A stretch of 64,000 nt of DNA from Leptolyngbya sp. FACHB-261 (GCF_014696065.1 NZ_JACJPL010000015.1:248001-312000); one strand, 5' to 3'; shown: positions 8,512-17,715, counted from the stretch's first letter. Notes: generated by a model from the sequence alone, not told the origin. Translations and numbers: made by a program.

Positions 8512-8655
8512 GGGCAGGGAAACCCTGCCCCTACGGAATTCGTCATTGAAAACCGAGGGATTTACAATTTCACAGTCGTGGGTAGGGGCAGGGTTTCCCT
8601 GCCCTTTAGGGGGGCCAGAATGCGGTCCTTGGGTAGGGGCGAGGTTGCCTCGCCC
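8512..8655. repeat. Three copies of a GC-rich 19-bp palindrome
   Basis: Three near-identical inverted repeats lie in a gene-free stretch: GGGCAGGGAAACCCTGCCC at 8512-8530, GGGCAGGGTTTCCCTGCCC at 8586-8604 and GGGCGAGGTTGCCTCGCCC at 8637-8655. Each has 8-bp perfect arms and a 3-nt centre, and copies 2 and 3 are preceded by GGTAG or GGGTAG. This type of dispersed palindrome is common in cyanobacterial intergenic DNA. Transcripts through it would fold into hairpins. The rest of 8656-8922 shows no gene. Confidence 0.8.
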
Positions 8656-8922
8656 TTACCGTGGATGCCGCCAAACAATGAGCCACCCCGGTGATTTGCC
8701 AATGCAAGTCGGGGTGGCTAGTCGGTGTTAAAATCACCTGTCAGCCGCCGGACTGTGCCATTCACAGTTAGGGGGTTAGCTATCTAGAAGTTCCTCATAG
8801 CTTCTAGGTAGCGCTTAAGTTTTTGTGGCGTTTTTTCGTTAGGCAAATTCTCCAATTCGAGCGGTGCAGATTAACCTATCAGAACCATCGTGATTTTTGC
8901 AATAGGTTCCGCAAGGCTGATT

Positions 8923-10968
8923 TCAACTACGCTCTGGCATTTGGGCAAAATGCTCGCGCAGCAGATCGTGGGTGAAGCGATAACTACCACCAACCCGTTG
9001 TAGGAAGAGGCGCTCAGTGGCGTAGTTAAGGAAGCGGGCATAGTTCCAGGGGATATTACCGCTTTGCCAGAGGATGAGACGGAGAGTGAAATGTTGGATG
9101 CAGGTTAGACCGCCATACTGAAACATCCCAAGAATCAGGCCAGCACTCAGCCCACTAAGCAGCCCCCCAAGCAGCCCAACACTCAGCCCAAAAAGCAGTC
9201 CAACAATTACAGCGTTACTTGCAGAACGCCAAATACCCTGATTAGGAATAGCTTTCCTTTCTACTTCAAATCCACTCAGCCCACCAAGCAGCCCAAGAAT
9301 CAGTCCAAAAAGCAGCCCACCAAGCAGCCCAAAAAGCAGCCCAACACTTAGCCCAACAAGCAGCCCAACACTCAGCCCAAAAATCAACCCAACAAGCAGC
9401 CCAACACTCAGCCCAACAAGCAACCTACCACTCTGGAAGTATTCACGTAGTCCAGCCCCTGCGTTTTTCCAAGACCAACGTAGAGTCTCAACCAGCTCAA
9501 TCTCATCACTCAGCCCAACACTCAGCCCAAAAATCAACCCAACACTCAGCCCACTAACCAACCCAACACTCAGCCCACCACTCAGCCCACCACTTAGCCC
9601 AACACTCAGCCCACCACTCAGCCCAACTCCAATTCGATATGCTTGCTTCTGAGAGCCTCGTTGTAACCAGGCTGGCTGTATTTTCTCGATTAAGAATTCG
9701 GTTTGCTTTTCGGCTTTTAGTCTTTGAGCTAACCAAATCAGCCAGTGACGAGTTTTTTCTGGAGTTGGCTCTTTTCGCTCGGTGTACTCCTGGCTTTTTA
9801 TAGATCGCTCTAGCATCCGCCTAATATAGGCATCAAAGAGATAACGCTGACGCTCTTGAGAAGAAGCAAGCTGCTGCCATTCTGGAAAGGAAATTTCTTG
9901 ATAAGCCAGGGTGATAATGCTCAGCAAAAGCGGCGTTTGAGCTAAATCCAGTAGCGCTGGATCACTCGCAATGCTTTGCCACAACTCTGGACCTGTAACG
10001 CGCAACAGATATTCTTTAATTTGAAATTGCTCCAGAGGTAACAAGCAGATTGCCCCATTCAGATTAAGGCTAGTCTCATGGCTCTCGTATTCTTCCAAAC
10101 GGCTGCAAACAACTACATGTCTGGGTCGCTCATCCGATTGAAGCCACTCGTTAATCGCCTCAACACACTTCGCTTGCCGCTCTGAGGCCAACTCATCCAA
10201 CCCATCCAGCAACGGCAAAAGCTTTCGCTCTCTTAACCACCTCTGTCCAATATCTGCCCGCACCCCATACTTGAGCTTGAGTTCCGCCACCAACCAATCA
10301 AAAATACTTTGCTCGTTCTTCTGCCAAGATGAAAGGTTTACTAAAACTGGAGTTGGCTGCTCAAAGTCTTCTTCATTACGAGCAATTAGCTGCTTCGCTA
10401 AATCCAGAAGCATTGTCGTTTTGCCAGCCCCCGGTGCTCCCAAAAGCAACAGCTTACCTGCAACATCCGGGAGTTCAAAAACCTCAATGACGCTTGTTCC
10501 TGGCGCCAAAGGATAGTGAGGCCGTGTGCCAATTTTGACTTGCACATCCCAAGGCCGTTCAACCTGTTTCGGCTGTGCCTCCATATGCAAAATCAAGCGC
10601 ACCTGATTGTGCAAAGAACTGCTGAGCCGCCCCTCAACTTCTCCCTTGACCGACTCCTGCAAAATTTTGAGATTGCGAGACTCCTGCTCAGAAGAAATCC
10701 CAGTTGCTTCATCTTGCTTAGGCTTGTCACTATCCGCCTCAGACTGATTTGAAAGCCAAACCAGAAAAGCCGACGCAAGCGTTAAAATCAGCAGCAGCAA
10801 AACGATTGCCTGCTGGGTTGCAGAGAATTCAATTCCAGAGATTGAGCGGGTTTGGAACCAAAGGAATTGGGGCTGCTTAGGAATCTCTGGCAAGTTGTTC
10901 GTGAGCCAGCCAACCAGAAGAGCAATAATTGCAGACAACAAGGCCAACAGGAAAAAATTCTTCTGCAT
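8923..10968 (-). CDS. NACHT-domain NTPase with a glycine-zipper-like membrane array (copy 1)
   Basis: A 681-aa STAND NTPase. Two N-terminal membrane segments (about 5-25 and 54-74) precede a linker. The NACHT domain has Walker A GAPGAGKTT (177-185), Walker B LLPLLDGLDEL (250-260) and the arginine-containing VVVCSRLEEYE. After a helical region come three arrays of GLS/GLL repeats (447-486, 515-568, 589-614) spaced every four residues, which would form Gly-rich GxxxG membrane helices. The tail (WNYARFLNYATERLFLQRVGGSYRFTHDLLREHFA) is the conserved end of cyanobacterial NACHT proteins. NACHT proteins in bacteria include anti-phage sensors; whether this is one is inference. A paralog lies directly upstream. 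The alternative is a membrane signalling NTPase of unknown trigger. Confidence 0.85.
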   Translation of the reverse strand: MQKNFFLLALLSAIIALLVGWLTNNLPEIPKQPQFLWFQTRSISGIEFSATQQAIVLLLLILTLASAFLVWLSNQSEADSDKPKQDEATGISSEQESRNLKILQESVKGEVEGRLSSSLHNQVRLILHMEAQPKQVERPWDVQVKIGTRPHYPLAPGTSVIEVFELPDVAGKLLLLGAPGAGKTTMLLDLAKQLIARNEEDFEQPTPVLVNLSSWQKNEQSIFDWLVAELKLKYGVRADIGQRWLRERKLLPLLDGLDELASERQAKCVEAINEWLQSDERPRHVVVCSRLEEYESHETSLNLNGAICLLPLEQFQIKEYLLRVTGPELWQSIASDPALLDLAQTPLLLSIITLAYQEISFPEWQQLASSQERQRYLFDAYIRRMLERSIKSQEYTERKEPTPEKTRHWLIWLAQRLKAEKQTEFLIEKIQPAWLQRGSQKQAYRIGVGLSGGLSVGLSGGLSGGLSVGLVSGLSVGLIFGLSVGLSDEIELVETLRWSWKNAGAGLREYFQSGRLLVGLSVGLLVGLIFGLSVGLLVGLSVGLLFGLLGGLLFGLILGLLGGLSGFEVERKAIPNQGIWRSASNAVIVGLLFGLSVGLLGGLLSGLSAGLILGMFQYGGLTCIQHFTLRLILWQSGNIPWNYARFLNYATERLFLQRVGGSYRFTHDLLREHFAQMPERS
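9127..9630. repeat. 12-bp tandem repeat encoding the GLSVGLLxGL membrane array (copy 1)
   Basis: On the plus strand the units read as variants of agcccaacactc in blocks at 9127-9204, 9265-9426 and 9511-9630, inside the NACHT gene. The period is 12 bp (four codons), and many neighbouring units are identical. Loss or gain of a unit keeps the frame, so the length of the membrane array could vary between strains. Confidence 0.85.
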
Positions 10969-10987
10969 CGTCTGAACTGGCTCAGCC

Positions 10988-11056
10988 CATCTTGAGTGCC
11001 ACTATAGCTGCTGGAGCCCCCCTAACCCCCCAATTCTGGGGGGAACCGGATTTATT
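10988..11056 (-). promoter_or_regulatory. Conserved upstream region of NACHT copy 1
   Basis: Two stretches are identical to those upstream of NACHT copy 2: 21 bp at 10988-11008 (matching 13411-13431) and GGAACCGGATTTATT at 11042-11056 (matching 13474-13488). On the coding strand the first contains TATAGT, a possible -10 box, but no good -35 is visible. A C-rich/G-rich palindrome (near 11020-11043) lies between them. Conservation could also reflect only the recent duplication. Confidence 0.3.
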
Positions 11057-11164
11057 GCTTCTCTTCGATTTCGTAACGCTTAAGCTTTCATGGCGTTTTT
11101 TCGCTAGGCAAAATCTCTAATCAGAACCGTTGTGATTTTTGCAATAGGTTCCGCAAGGCTGATT

Positions 11165-13363
11165 TCAACTACGCTCTGGCATTTGGGCAAAATGCTCGCG
11201 CAGCAGATCGTGGGTGAAGCGATAACTACCACCAACCCGTTGTAGGAGGAGACGCTCGGTGGCGTAGTTGAGAAAGCGAGCGTAGTTCCAGGGGATATTG
11301 CCGCTTTGCCAGAGAACGAGACGGAGAGTGAAATGTTGGATGCAGGTTATACCGCCATACTGCAACAGCCCAATAATCAGCCCGATAACTAGCCCAGTAG
11401 TCAGCATAAACCTCAGCGCAACAATCGGCTCAACTACTAGCCCACTAATCAGTCCACCGACCATTCCAATAATCAACGAAAACATTAACCCAACAATCAG
11501 TGCACCACACACAGCGTTACATGCAGAACGCCGGATGCCTTGGTTAGGAGTAGCTTTCCTCTCTACTTCAAGGCCACTTAGCCCACCTCTCAGCCCAAGC
11601 CTTAGCCGGAACAGCAGCGCAAGCATCAGCACCAACATTGCCCCAAATTTTGGATCAACAAGCAGACTACCAAGCAAACCACTAAGCAAACCACTAAGCA
11701 GACCAATTCTGAGCTCAGGGATGGGGATTCTACACAGCCCAGACCATGCTTTCTTCCAGGACCAGCTTAGAGTTTCAACCACACTAATCTCATCCATCTG
11801 TCTAGGCCCCAGCCCGACCCCTGGCACAAACATCAGCCCAAACATCAGCCCAAACGTCAGTCCACTAGTTAGCCCGGACTTCAACCCAAACATCAGCCCA
11901 GACCTCAGCACACCAATTAGCACACCAATAGGCACACCAACTAGTCCACCAATCAGCACACATCCAATTTGATATGCTCGCTTCTGAGAGCGTTCCTGTA
12001 GCCAGGTCGGCTGCATTTTCTCAATCAGAAACTCAGTTTGGTTTCCGGCTTTTAGTCTTTGCGCTAACCAAATCAGCCAGTAACGAGTTTTTTCTGAGGT
12101 TGGTTTTTTGTGCTCGGTGTACTCTTGACTTTTTATCGTTCGCTCTAGCATCCGTCTGATATAGGCATCGAAGAGATAACGCTGGCGCTCTTGAGAAGAA
12201 GCAAGCTGATGCCATTCTGGAAGAGATATTTCCTGATGAGCCAGGGTGATAATGCTTAGAAAAAGCGGCGTTTGAGCCAAATCCAGTAATGCCGGATCAC
12301 TTGCGATGCTTTGCCACAATTCCGGGCCTGTAACGCGCAACAGATATTCTTTGATTTGAGATTGCTCCAGAGGCAATAAGCAGATTGCCCCATTTAGATT
12401 GAGACTGGCCTCATGGCTCTCGTATTCTTTCAAACGGCTGCAAACAACGACACGTCCAGGCCGCTCATCCGATTGAAGCCAAGCATTAATCGCTTCAACA
12501 CACTTCGCCTGACGCTCTGAGGCCAACTCATCCAACCCATCCAGCAACGGCAAAAGCTTTTGCTCTCGCAACCACCGCTGCCCAACATCTGCCCGCACCC
12601 TATGCCTGAGATTGAGTTGCGCCACCACCCAATCAAAAATACTTTGCTCGTCTTTTTGCCAAGATGAGAGGTCTAGCAAGACTGGAATTGGCTGTTCAAA
12701 ATCTTCCTCATTACGAGCGAGAAGTTGCTTTGCCAAATCCAAAAGCATTGTCGTTTTTCCAGCTCCTGGTGCCCCCAAAATCAACAGCTTGCCTGCAACT
12801 TCTGGGTGTTCAAAAACCTCAATGACGTTTGTTCTTGGTGTGGCAGGATAATGAGGCTGCATGCCAATCTTGATACCCCTAGCCAAAGGCGAATCCACCT
12901 GTTTCGGCTGCGCCTTCATACACAGAGCCAAGTGCACCTTATTGTGCAAAGAACCACTCAGCCGCCCCTTAACTTCTTTCTTGACTTCCTCCTGCAAAAT
13001 CTTGAGAATTCGATACTCTTGCTTAGGAGAAATCCCAGCCGTTCCACCTCTATCAGGCTCACTGCTTGGCCCAGCGTTTCTTCTCAGGATATTAACTAGT
13101 TGAGACGCATCGATAGTGAAGAAAACTAGGCACAGGATCCCTAAAGCTTCTACTAAAGCTTTAGTCTTCTCACTGCTTGACTCAGGCGGATTAGCCAACC
13201 AACTCAACGAAACGCCTAGAATCACAAGCTCAAAGGCCAACCTCAAGACTGAAAAGGTCCTTCCTGGGACTTGAGGGAGCGAGGGCAATTGGTTAAGCAA
13301 CCAACCTAAAACAGCAGCCACCACTGCGCCAAGCAGCAATCTTAGTAAAGGATCATCTGGCAT
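11165..13363 (-). CDS. NACHT-domain NTPase with a degenerate glycine-rich membrane array (copy 2)
   Basis: Paralog of the neighbouring NACHT gene, 732 aa from the first ATG at 13363; the frame is open to a TTG at 13408. Three N-terminal membrane segments (about 5-25, 37-57, 72-92) replace the two of copy 1. Walker A is GAPGAGKTT (197-205) and Walker B LLPLLDGLDEL (270-280). The NTPase core and the C-terminal 60 residues are nearly identical to copy 1. The N terminus and the membrane array (IGGLVGVPIGVLIGVL, SGLTSGLTFGLMFGLMF and others) have diverged. This pattern of a conserved motor with variable membrane parts suggests the two copies sense or act differently. The function is unproven; a defence or stress-signalling role is the leading idea. 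Confidence 0.85.
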   Translation of the reverse strand: MPDDPLLRLLLGAVVAAVLGWLLNQLPSLPQVPGRTFSVLRLAFELVILGVSLSWLANPPESSSEKTKALVEALGILCLVFFTIDASQLVNILRRNAGPSSEPDRGGTAGISPKQEYRILKILQEEVKKEVKGRLSGSLHNKVHLALCMKAQPKQVDSPLARGIKIGMQPHYPATPRTNVIEVFEHPEVAGKLLILGAPGAGKTTMLLDLAKQLLARNEEDFEQPIPVLLDLSSWQKDEQSIFDWVVAQLNLRHRVRADVGQRWLREQKLLPLLDGLDELASERQAKCVEAINAWLQSDERPGRVVVCSRLKEYESHEASLNLNGAICLLPLEQSQIKEYLLRVTGPELWQSIASDPALLDLAQTPLFLSIITLAHQEISLPEWHQLASSQERQRYLFDAYIRRMLERTIKSQEYTEHKKPTSEKTRYWLIWLAQRLKAGNQTEFLIEKMQPTWLQERSQKRAYQIGCVLIGGLVGVPIGVLIGVLRSGLMFGLKSGLTSGLTFGLMFGLMFVPGVGLGPRQMDEISVVETLSWSWKKAWSGLCRIPIPELRIGLLSGLLSGLLGSLLVDPKFGAMLVLMLALLFRLRLGLRGGLSGLEVERKATPNQGIRRSACNAVCGALIVGLMFSLIIGMVGGLISGLVVEPIVALRFMLTTGLVIGLIIGLLQYGGITCIQHFTLRLVLWQSGNIPWNYARFLNYATERLLLQRVGGSYRFTHDLLREHFAQMPERS

Positions 13364-13781
13364 TACTTGTATTTTGCTCAGTGCTGGCAACGAGGGGCAC
13401 CGAAGCAATCCATCTTGAGTGCCACTATAGCCGCCAGAACACAGAGAGTCCTCCTACCTCCTCCACCCTGGGAGGAACCGGATTTATTACGTCCCTCTAA
13501 TACCAATTGTCTAAATGAGAGCTAGAAATCAGAACCCCACCGCCTATGGCTCCTCCCCTTGGCAAGGGGAGGCTGGGAGGGGTCGATGTGTAGCAGTTAA
13601 AAAGGGAGTTGGTATAACTCCCTGATGCAGCATTAACTGGAATTCTTGCTCCCCCCAACCTTGGGGGGGCCGGGTGCCTTTCTCAGCCACGGCAGAAGTC
13701 TCTCCTCTCAATCCTGATCTTGGTTTTGCCTGTGCGTATATAACTGTTGCTTAAGCGAATGCAACTTTTCTGAAAGCGTTA
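13364..13781. other. Gene-free region with GC-rich palindromes
   Basis: Intergenic DNA between NACHT copy 2 and the 21-bp repeat array. It includes sequence shared with the upstream region of copy 1 (13411-13431, 13474-13488). It also includes a palindromic element around 13552-13580 (CTCCCCTTG gca AGGGGAG, then GGGAGGGG) and a C/G-tract palindrome around 13651-13670. These resemble small dispersed cyanobacterial intergenic elements. No ORF looks real. Confidence 0.5.
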
Positions 13782-13942
13782 GTTATTGTCACGTTCGCAT
13801 CGGTTGCTTTTGGGCTCTGAACAGTTGCTTCTGCTTCTAGAGCAGTTGCTTACCGGGGCTGATCAGTTATGTTCACTCATCGATCAGTTACTTTTGTATG
13901 CGCGGTTCCAAGTTTTGCGGACAGATCAGTTACTTTTGCCAG
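13782..13942. repeat. 21-bp-period direct repeats (GTTRCTTTTG...GATCA)
   Basis: The seed GTT(G/A)CTT or a close variant begins at 13782, 13803, 13824, 13845, 13866 and 13887, exactly 21 bp apart, and again at 13929 (two periods on). Later units end in GATCA just before the next seed. A 21-bp period is two turns of B-DNA, so all seeds face the same side of the helix. The array ends about 45 bp before the pectate-lyase-like start. It could be a set of protein-binding sites or a decaying tandem repeat. Confidence 0.7.
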
Positions 13943-13985
13943 CTCCTTAACCTCTGCCGCTGAGTAATGAAGGCACCTGCCCCCT

Positions 13986-15485
13986 ATGATTCCAGCCCTA
14001 CTTGCGCCCCCACTCACACCGCCTGCTCTGCTCATCGCCTCCGAGCGCAGCCCCCAAGTCCTATTTGGCCGCCTATTCAACCAATTGCAGCCACGTGTAG
14101 GTTTGGCGTCCGTTAGCCTGGCCACCGACAGAACAACCGATGATTTGGTCGCCTTTCCAGGCGCTGAGGGCTATGGAGCACTCGCCAAAGGCGGACGTGG
14201 CGGAAAAGTTATCGCTGTCACCAACCTCAACGACGCTGGCCCTGGCAGTTTACGGGCGGCAACCGAAGTTAGGGAACCCCGCATCATCGTCTTCCGGGTC
14301 GGCGGCACCATTACCCTCAAACGCGACATCGTCCTTCAGGATCCCTACGTCACCCTTGCCGGACAAACTGCCCCCGGCGATGGCATCACCCTACGCGGCG
14401 CCACCCTGCTGATCTCCACCCACGACGTCATCGTGCGTGGCTTGCGCGTACGCGTCGGTGATGACCCCAACGGCCCCGATCCAGGCGACCGCGATGCCAT
14501 TGCCATCCGTGCTGAGCGCCGCAACCAGGTCTACAACGTGATCGTGGATCACTGCTCAGTCAGTTGGGCCATCGACGAGAACCTGAGCACCTGGGGTCCA
14601 GTACGTAACATCAGCTTCCAGTGGAATCTGATCGGCGAAGCCCTGAGCCAGAGCCTGCACCACAAAGGCCGCCACAGCATGGGCCTACTAGTCGGCGACC
14701 ACGCCCAACAGATCTCGATCCACCACAACCTGTTCGCCCACAACGTCAGCCGCAACCCCTCCATGAAGGGTGGCACTGCAACTGAAGTGGTCAACAACGT
14801 CATTTACAACTGGGGCAACCAGGCCACCGATTACTACAGCGACCGCGACAGCCGCAGTGGGCCACTCTTCCTCAACGTGATTGGCAACTACTACAAAGCC
14901 GGTCCCAATAGTCGTTTTCGGGCCATCGGTAAAAGCGCCAGCGGCCCCCTCAAAGGCAGCAAGGTTTACTTACAAGGCAACATCGGCCCCAACCGCCCCG
15001 ACGATTCAGGCGATCAATGGCTCATAGCAGGCAGGGCCAAATACCGCAGCGACCGCCCCGCCCTTGAGCCCTCCGGCATCCACACTGACCCTGCTAACAC
15101 TGCCTATGAGCGCGTGCTCGCTAGCGCTGGAGCGATCACCGCCGGACGGGACAGTGTCGATCAGCGCCTTTTGCAATCGGTGCGCAACGGCACAGGCGGC
15201 ATGATCGACTCACCCCGCGAAGTCGGCGGCTGGCCCAACCTCAGCAGCGGCACCGCCCCGCAAGACAGAGACCAAGACGGCATGCCCGACTCCTGGGAAC
15301 AAGCCCAGGGCCTCAACCCCACCGACCCTGCCGATGCCGACAACCGGGCCAGCAGTGGCTACACCTGGGTCGAGGAATATCTCAACTCGCTGTTCGGTTC
15401 TGGTTCCCGTCCGCTGGAGGCAGCCGCCTTGCTAGTTTGCTTTAGCGGCAGCAGTCTAATTTCCCGTGCCCATCGCCACCGGTAA
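13986..15485 (+). CDS. Pectate-lyase-like (PL1-type) right-handed beta-helix protein
   Basis: A 499-aa protein with the entry motif AFPGAEGYGALAKGGRGGKVI (residues about 56-76) and NLNDAGPGSLRAA, both characteristic of PL1-family pectate or polysaccharide lyases with a parallel beta-helix. Helix-turn repeats such as VIVDHCSVSWAIDENLS and ISIHHNLFAHNVSRNPSMKGG carry the His, Asn and Arg residues usual in the active-site face. A calcium-binding DRDQDGMPDSWEQ loop (about 419-431) is a common C-terminal addition in exported lyases. The N terminus is hydrophobic, so export is likely, though a classical signal peptide is weak. Base use is notably C-rich compared with neighbours. The context suggests an acquired gene for attack on, or remodelling of, an acidic polysaccharide. 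Confidence 0.8.
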   Translation: MIPALLAPPLTPPALLIASERSPQVLFGRLFNQLQPRVGLASVSLATDRTTDDLVAFPGAEGYGALAKGGRGGKVIAVTNLNDAGPGSLRAATEVREPRIIVFRVGGTITLKRDIVLQDPYVTLAGQTAPGDGITLRGATLLISTHDVIVRGLRVRVGDDPNGPDPGDRDAIAIRAERRNQVYNVIVDHCSVSWAIDENLSTWGPVRNISFQWNLIGEALSQSLHHKGRHSMGLLVGDHAQQISIHHNLFAHNVSRNPSMKGGTATEVVNNVIYNWGNQATDYYSDRDSRSGPLFLNVIGNYYKAGPNSRFRAIGKSASGPLKGSKVYLQGNIGPNRPDDSGDQWLIAGRAKYRSDRPALEPSGIHTDPANTAYERVLASAGAITAGRDSVDQRLLQSVRNGTGGMIDSPREVGGWPNLSSGTAPQDRDQDGMPDSWEQAQGLNPTDPADADNRASSGYTWVEEYLNSLFGSGSRPLEAAALLVCFSGSSLISRAHRHR

Positions 15486-15560
15486 TGAAGCGGTAGGGGC
15501 ATGGCATTGCCGCCCACACAGCCCGCCCCCGCATGGAGAAGGGCCGGGGGCAGAGCTTTC

Positions 15561-17525
15561 CTACGCCTCTTCGCGCAGTTTATCCAGGACCGAGCGGTCT
15601 TCCAGGGTCGAGGTGTCACCGAGCAATTCCTGCCCAGAGGCTAGGTTGCGCAACAGGCGGCGCATGATTTTGCCGGAGCGGGTTTTGGGTAAAGAATCGG
15701 TGAACTGGATTTGGTCAGGACGAGCCAGGGCACCGATTTCTTTGACGACGTGCTTTTTCAGTTCTTCTTTCAGGGCATCACTGGCTTGGTGCACTCCTTC
15801 TAGGGTCACAAAGGCGAAGACCGCCTCACCGCGCAGTTCATCCGGTTTGCCCACCACTGCCGCCTCCGCTACTGCCGGGTGTGAGACCAGGGCCGACTCA
15901 ATTTCCATCGTGCCCAGGCGGTGACCAGAGACGCTAATCACGTCATCGACGCGGCCCATCACCCAGTAATAGCCATCTTGGTCACGGCGAGCGCCATCCC
16001 CGGCAAAGTAGAGATTGCCCGGAATATGCTCCCAGTAGGTGCGGCGGAAGCGGTCGTGATCGCCGTAGACCGTGCGCATCATCCCCGGCCAGGGGTGCTT
16101 AATCACCAGATAGCCGCCTTCACCTGCCGGGACGGGATTACCCTCCAGGTTCACAACATCCGCGATGATGCCCGGAAAGGGCAGGGTGGCGGAACCTGGT
16201 TTGGTTGGAATCGCACCGGGCAGTGGCGTCAGCATATGGCCGCCAGTCTCGGTTTGCCACCAGGTATCGACAATTGGGCATTTGCCGCCGCCAATCACGC
16301 GGTGATACCACATCCAGGCCTCCGGGTTAATCGGTTCACCCACCGTACCCAGCAGGCGCAGACTGGAGAGATCGCGGGCCTGGGGCAGCTGTTCGCCCAT
16401 CTTGATGAAGGCACGAATGGCAGTCGGTGCCGTGTAGAAGATATTGACGCCGTACTTCTCGATCACGTCCCAGAAGCAACCGGGATTGGAGGCGCGGGGC
16501 GCACCCTCATACATCAGTGAGGTCGCCCCATTGGATAGTGGGCCATAGACGATGTAGCTGTGGCCGGTGATCCAACCCACGTCAGCCGTGCACCAGTAGA
16601 CATCGGTGTCCTTGAGGTCGAACACCCACTGGGTGGTCAAGTGGGCGTAGAGGTTGTAGCCGCCCGTAGTATGGACGACGCCTTTGGGTTTGCCGGTCGT
16701 GCCTGAGGTATAGAGGACAAACAGCAGATCTTCGCTGTCCATCGGCTCGGCGGGGCAATCGGCAGAAGCATCTTTTTGCAGTTCGTGCCACCAGTGGTCG
16801 CGGCCTGCGGTCATCTCGACTGGATGCGCCTCACCCACTCGCTGCACGACCAGCACGTTCTGGACACTGGGCACACCGCCACCTGCTAGGGCGCGATCGA
16901 CCTGAGATTTCAGAGGCACAATGGCACCCTTGCGCCAGCCGCCATCAGCGGTGATCACGAGCTTGGCCTCAGCGTCGACTAGACGGTCTTTGAGCGACTC
17001 TGCACTAAAGCCGCCAAACACCACATTGTGGACAGCGCCGATCCGGGCACAGGCCAGCATGCCTATCGCCGCCTCGGGAATCATGGGCATGTAGATGCCA
17101 ACGCGGTCGCCTTTCTGCACGCCCAACTGCTTGAGCACATTGGCGAACTGACAGACTTCTCGATGCAATTGTGCGTAGGTTAGGGTGCGCGAATCGCCGG
17201 GTTCGCCTTCCCAAATCAGCGCTGCTTTATTGCGTCGCCAGGTGGTGAGATGGCGGTCCAAGCAGTTGTAAGAAATATTAATTTTGCCGCCGACAAACCA
17301 CTTGGCCACGGGCGGTTGCCAGTCTAGAACCGTGTGCCATTTCTCGAACCAATGCAGCTCTTGCTCGGCCATTTCTGCCCAGAACTTAGCTGGGTCAGCC
17401 GCCGCCCGGTCATAGAGGGCTTTATATTCGTCCAGGCTTTTAATCCGAGCGCTTTGGGCGAATTCTGGCGGCGGTGCAAACAGCCGTTCCTCATGGAGGA
17501 TAGATTCGATAGCTGGCTGGCTCAT
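15561..17525 (-). CDS. acs: Acetyl-CoA synthetase (acetate-CoA ligase)
   Basis: AMP-forming enzyme that activates acetate to acetyl-CoA through acetyl-adenylate, in the cytosol. At 654 aa it is the standard length for Acs. The P-loop [11 protein letters not shown] (272-282), the acetate-pocket region [12 protein letters not shown], the hinge [18 protein letters not shown] and the C-terminal [10 protein letters not shown] with the catalytic, acetylatable Lys619 are all intact. It starts at ATG ([10 protein letters not shown]). The gene is monocistronic: 190 bp of gene-free DNA separate it from the CysR-like gene upstream on the same strand. Confidence 0.97.
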   Translation of the reverse strand: MSQPAIESILHEERLFAPPPEFAQSARIKSLDEYKALYDRAAADPAKFWAEMAEQELHWFEKWHTVLDWQPPVAKWFVGGKINISYNCLDRHLTTWRRNKAALIWEGEPGDSRTLTYAQLHREVCQFANVLKQLGVQKGDRVGIYMPMIPEAAIGMLACARIGAVHNVVFGGFSAESLKDRLVDAEAKLVITADGGWRKGAIVPLKSQVDRALAGGGVPSVQNVLVVQRVGEAHPVEMTAGRDHWWHELQKDASADCPAEPMDSEDLLFVLYTSGTTGKPKGVVHTTGGYNLYAHLTTQWVFDLKDTDVYWCTADVGWITGHSYIVYGPLSNGATSLMYEGAPRASNPGCFWDVIEKYGVNIFYTAPTAIRAFIKMGEQLPQARDLSSLRLLGTVGEPINPEAWMWYHRVIGGGKCPIVDTWWQTETGGHMLTPLPGAIPTKPGSATLPFPGIIADVVNLEGNPVPAGEGGYLVIKHPWPGMMRTVYGDHDRFRRTYWEHIPGNLYFAGDGARRDQDGYYWVMGRVDDVISVSGHRLGTMEIESALVSHPAVAEAAVVGKPDELRGEAVFAFVTLEGVHQASDALKEELKKHVVKEIGALARPDQIQFTDSLPKTRSGKIMRRLLRNLASGQELLGDTSTLEDRSVLDKLREEA

Positions 17526-17715
17526 GGTTCTGGCGTATTGGAGGCTACAGACCAGAATTGTGGCACACTCAAGCCGCTGCGCTAAAGCGGTTTGGGGCTA
17601 AGCAGAGCACTTGGGCAAAGCACTAGACAGAACACTGAGCAAAGCGGTAAGCGTTGCCCCTAAGTTGTAGCCTCAAAGCCCTTGTAGACTAAGTTCTGAC
17701 TAAGTCAAGCCTTGG

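Noticed and set aside
11298-11972. Long plus-strand ORF (224 aa) opposite NACHT copy 2
   Set aside because: Its ISPNISPNVSPLVSP pattern is just the antisense reading of the Gly/Leu repeat array; the minus-strand gene has all the family motifs.
13782-13942. Possible CRISPR array
   Set aside because: Repeats are short and degenerate and recur every 21 bp, with no room for 30-nt or longer spacers; no cas genes are present.
15921-16520. 199-aa plus-strand ORF opposite acs
   Set aside because: Antisense shadow of a fully conserved enzyme gene.
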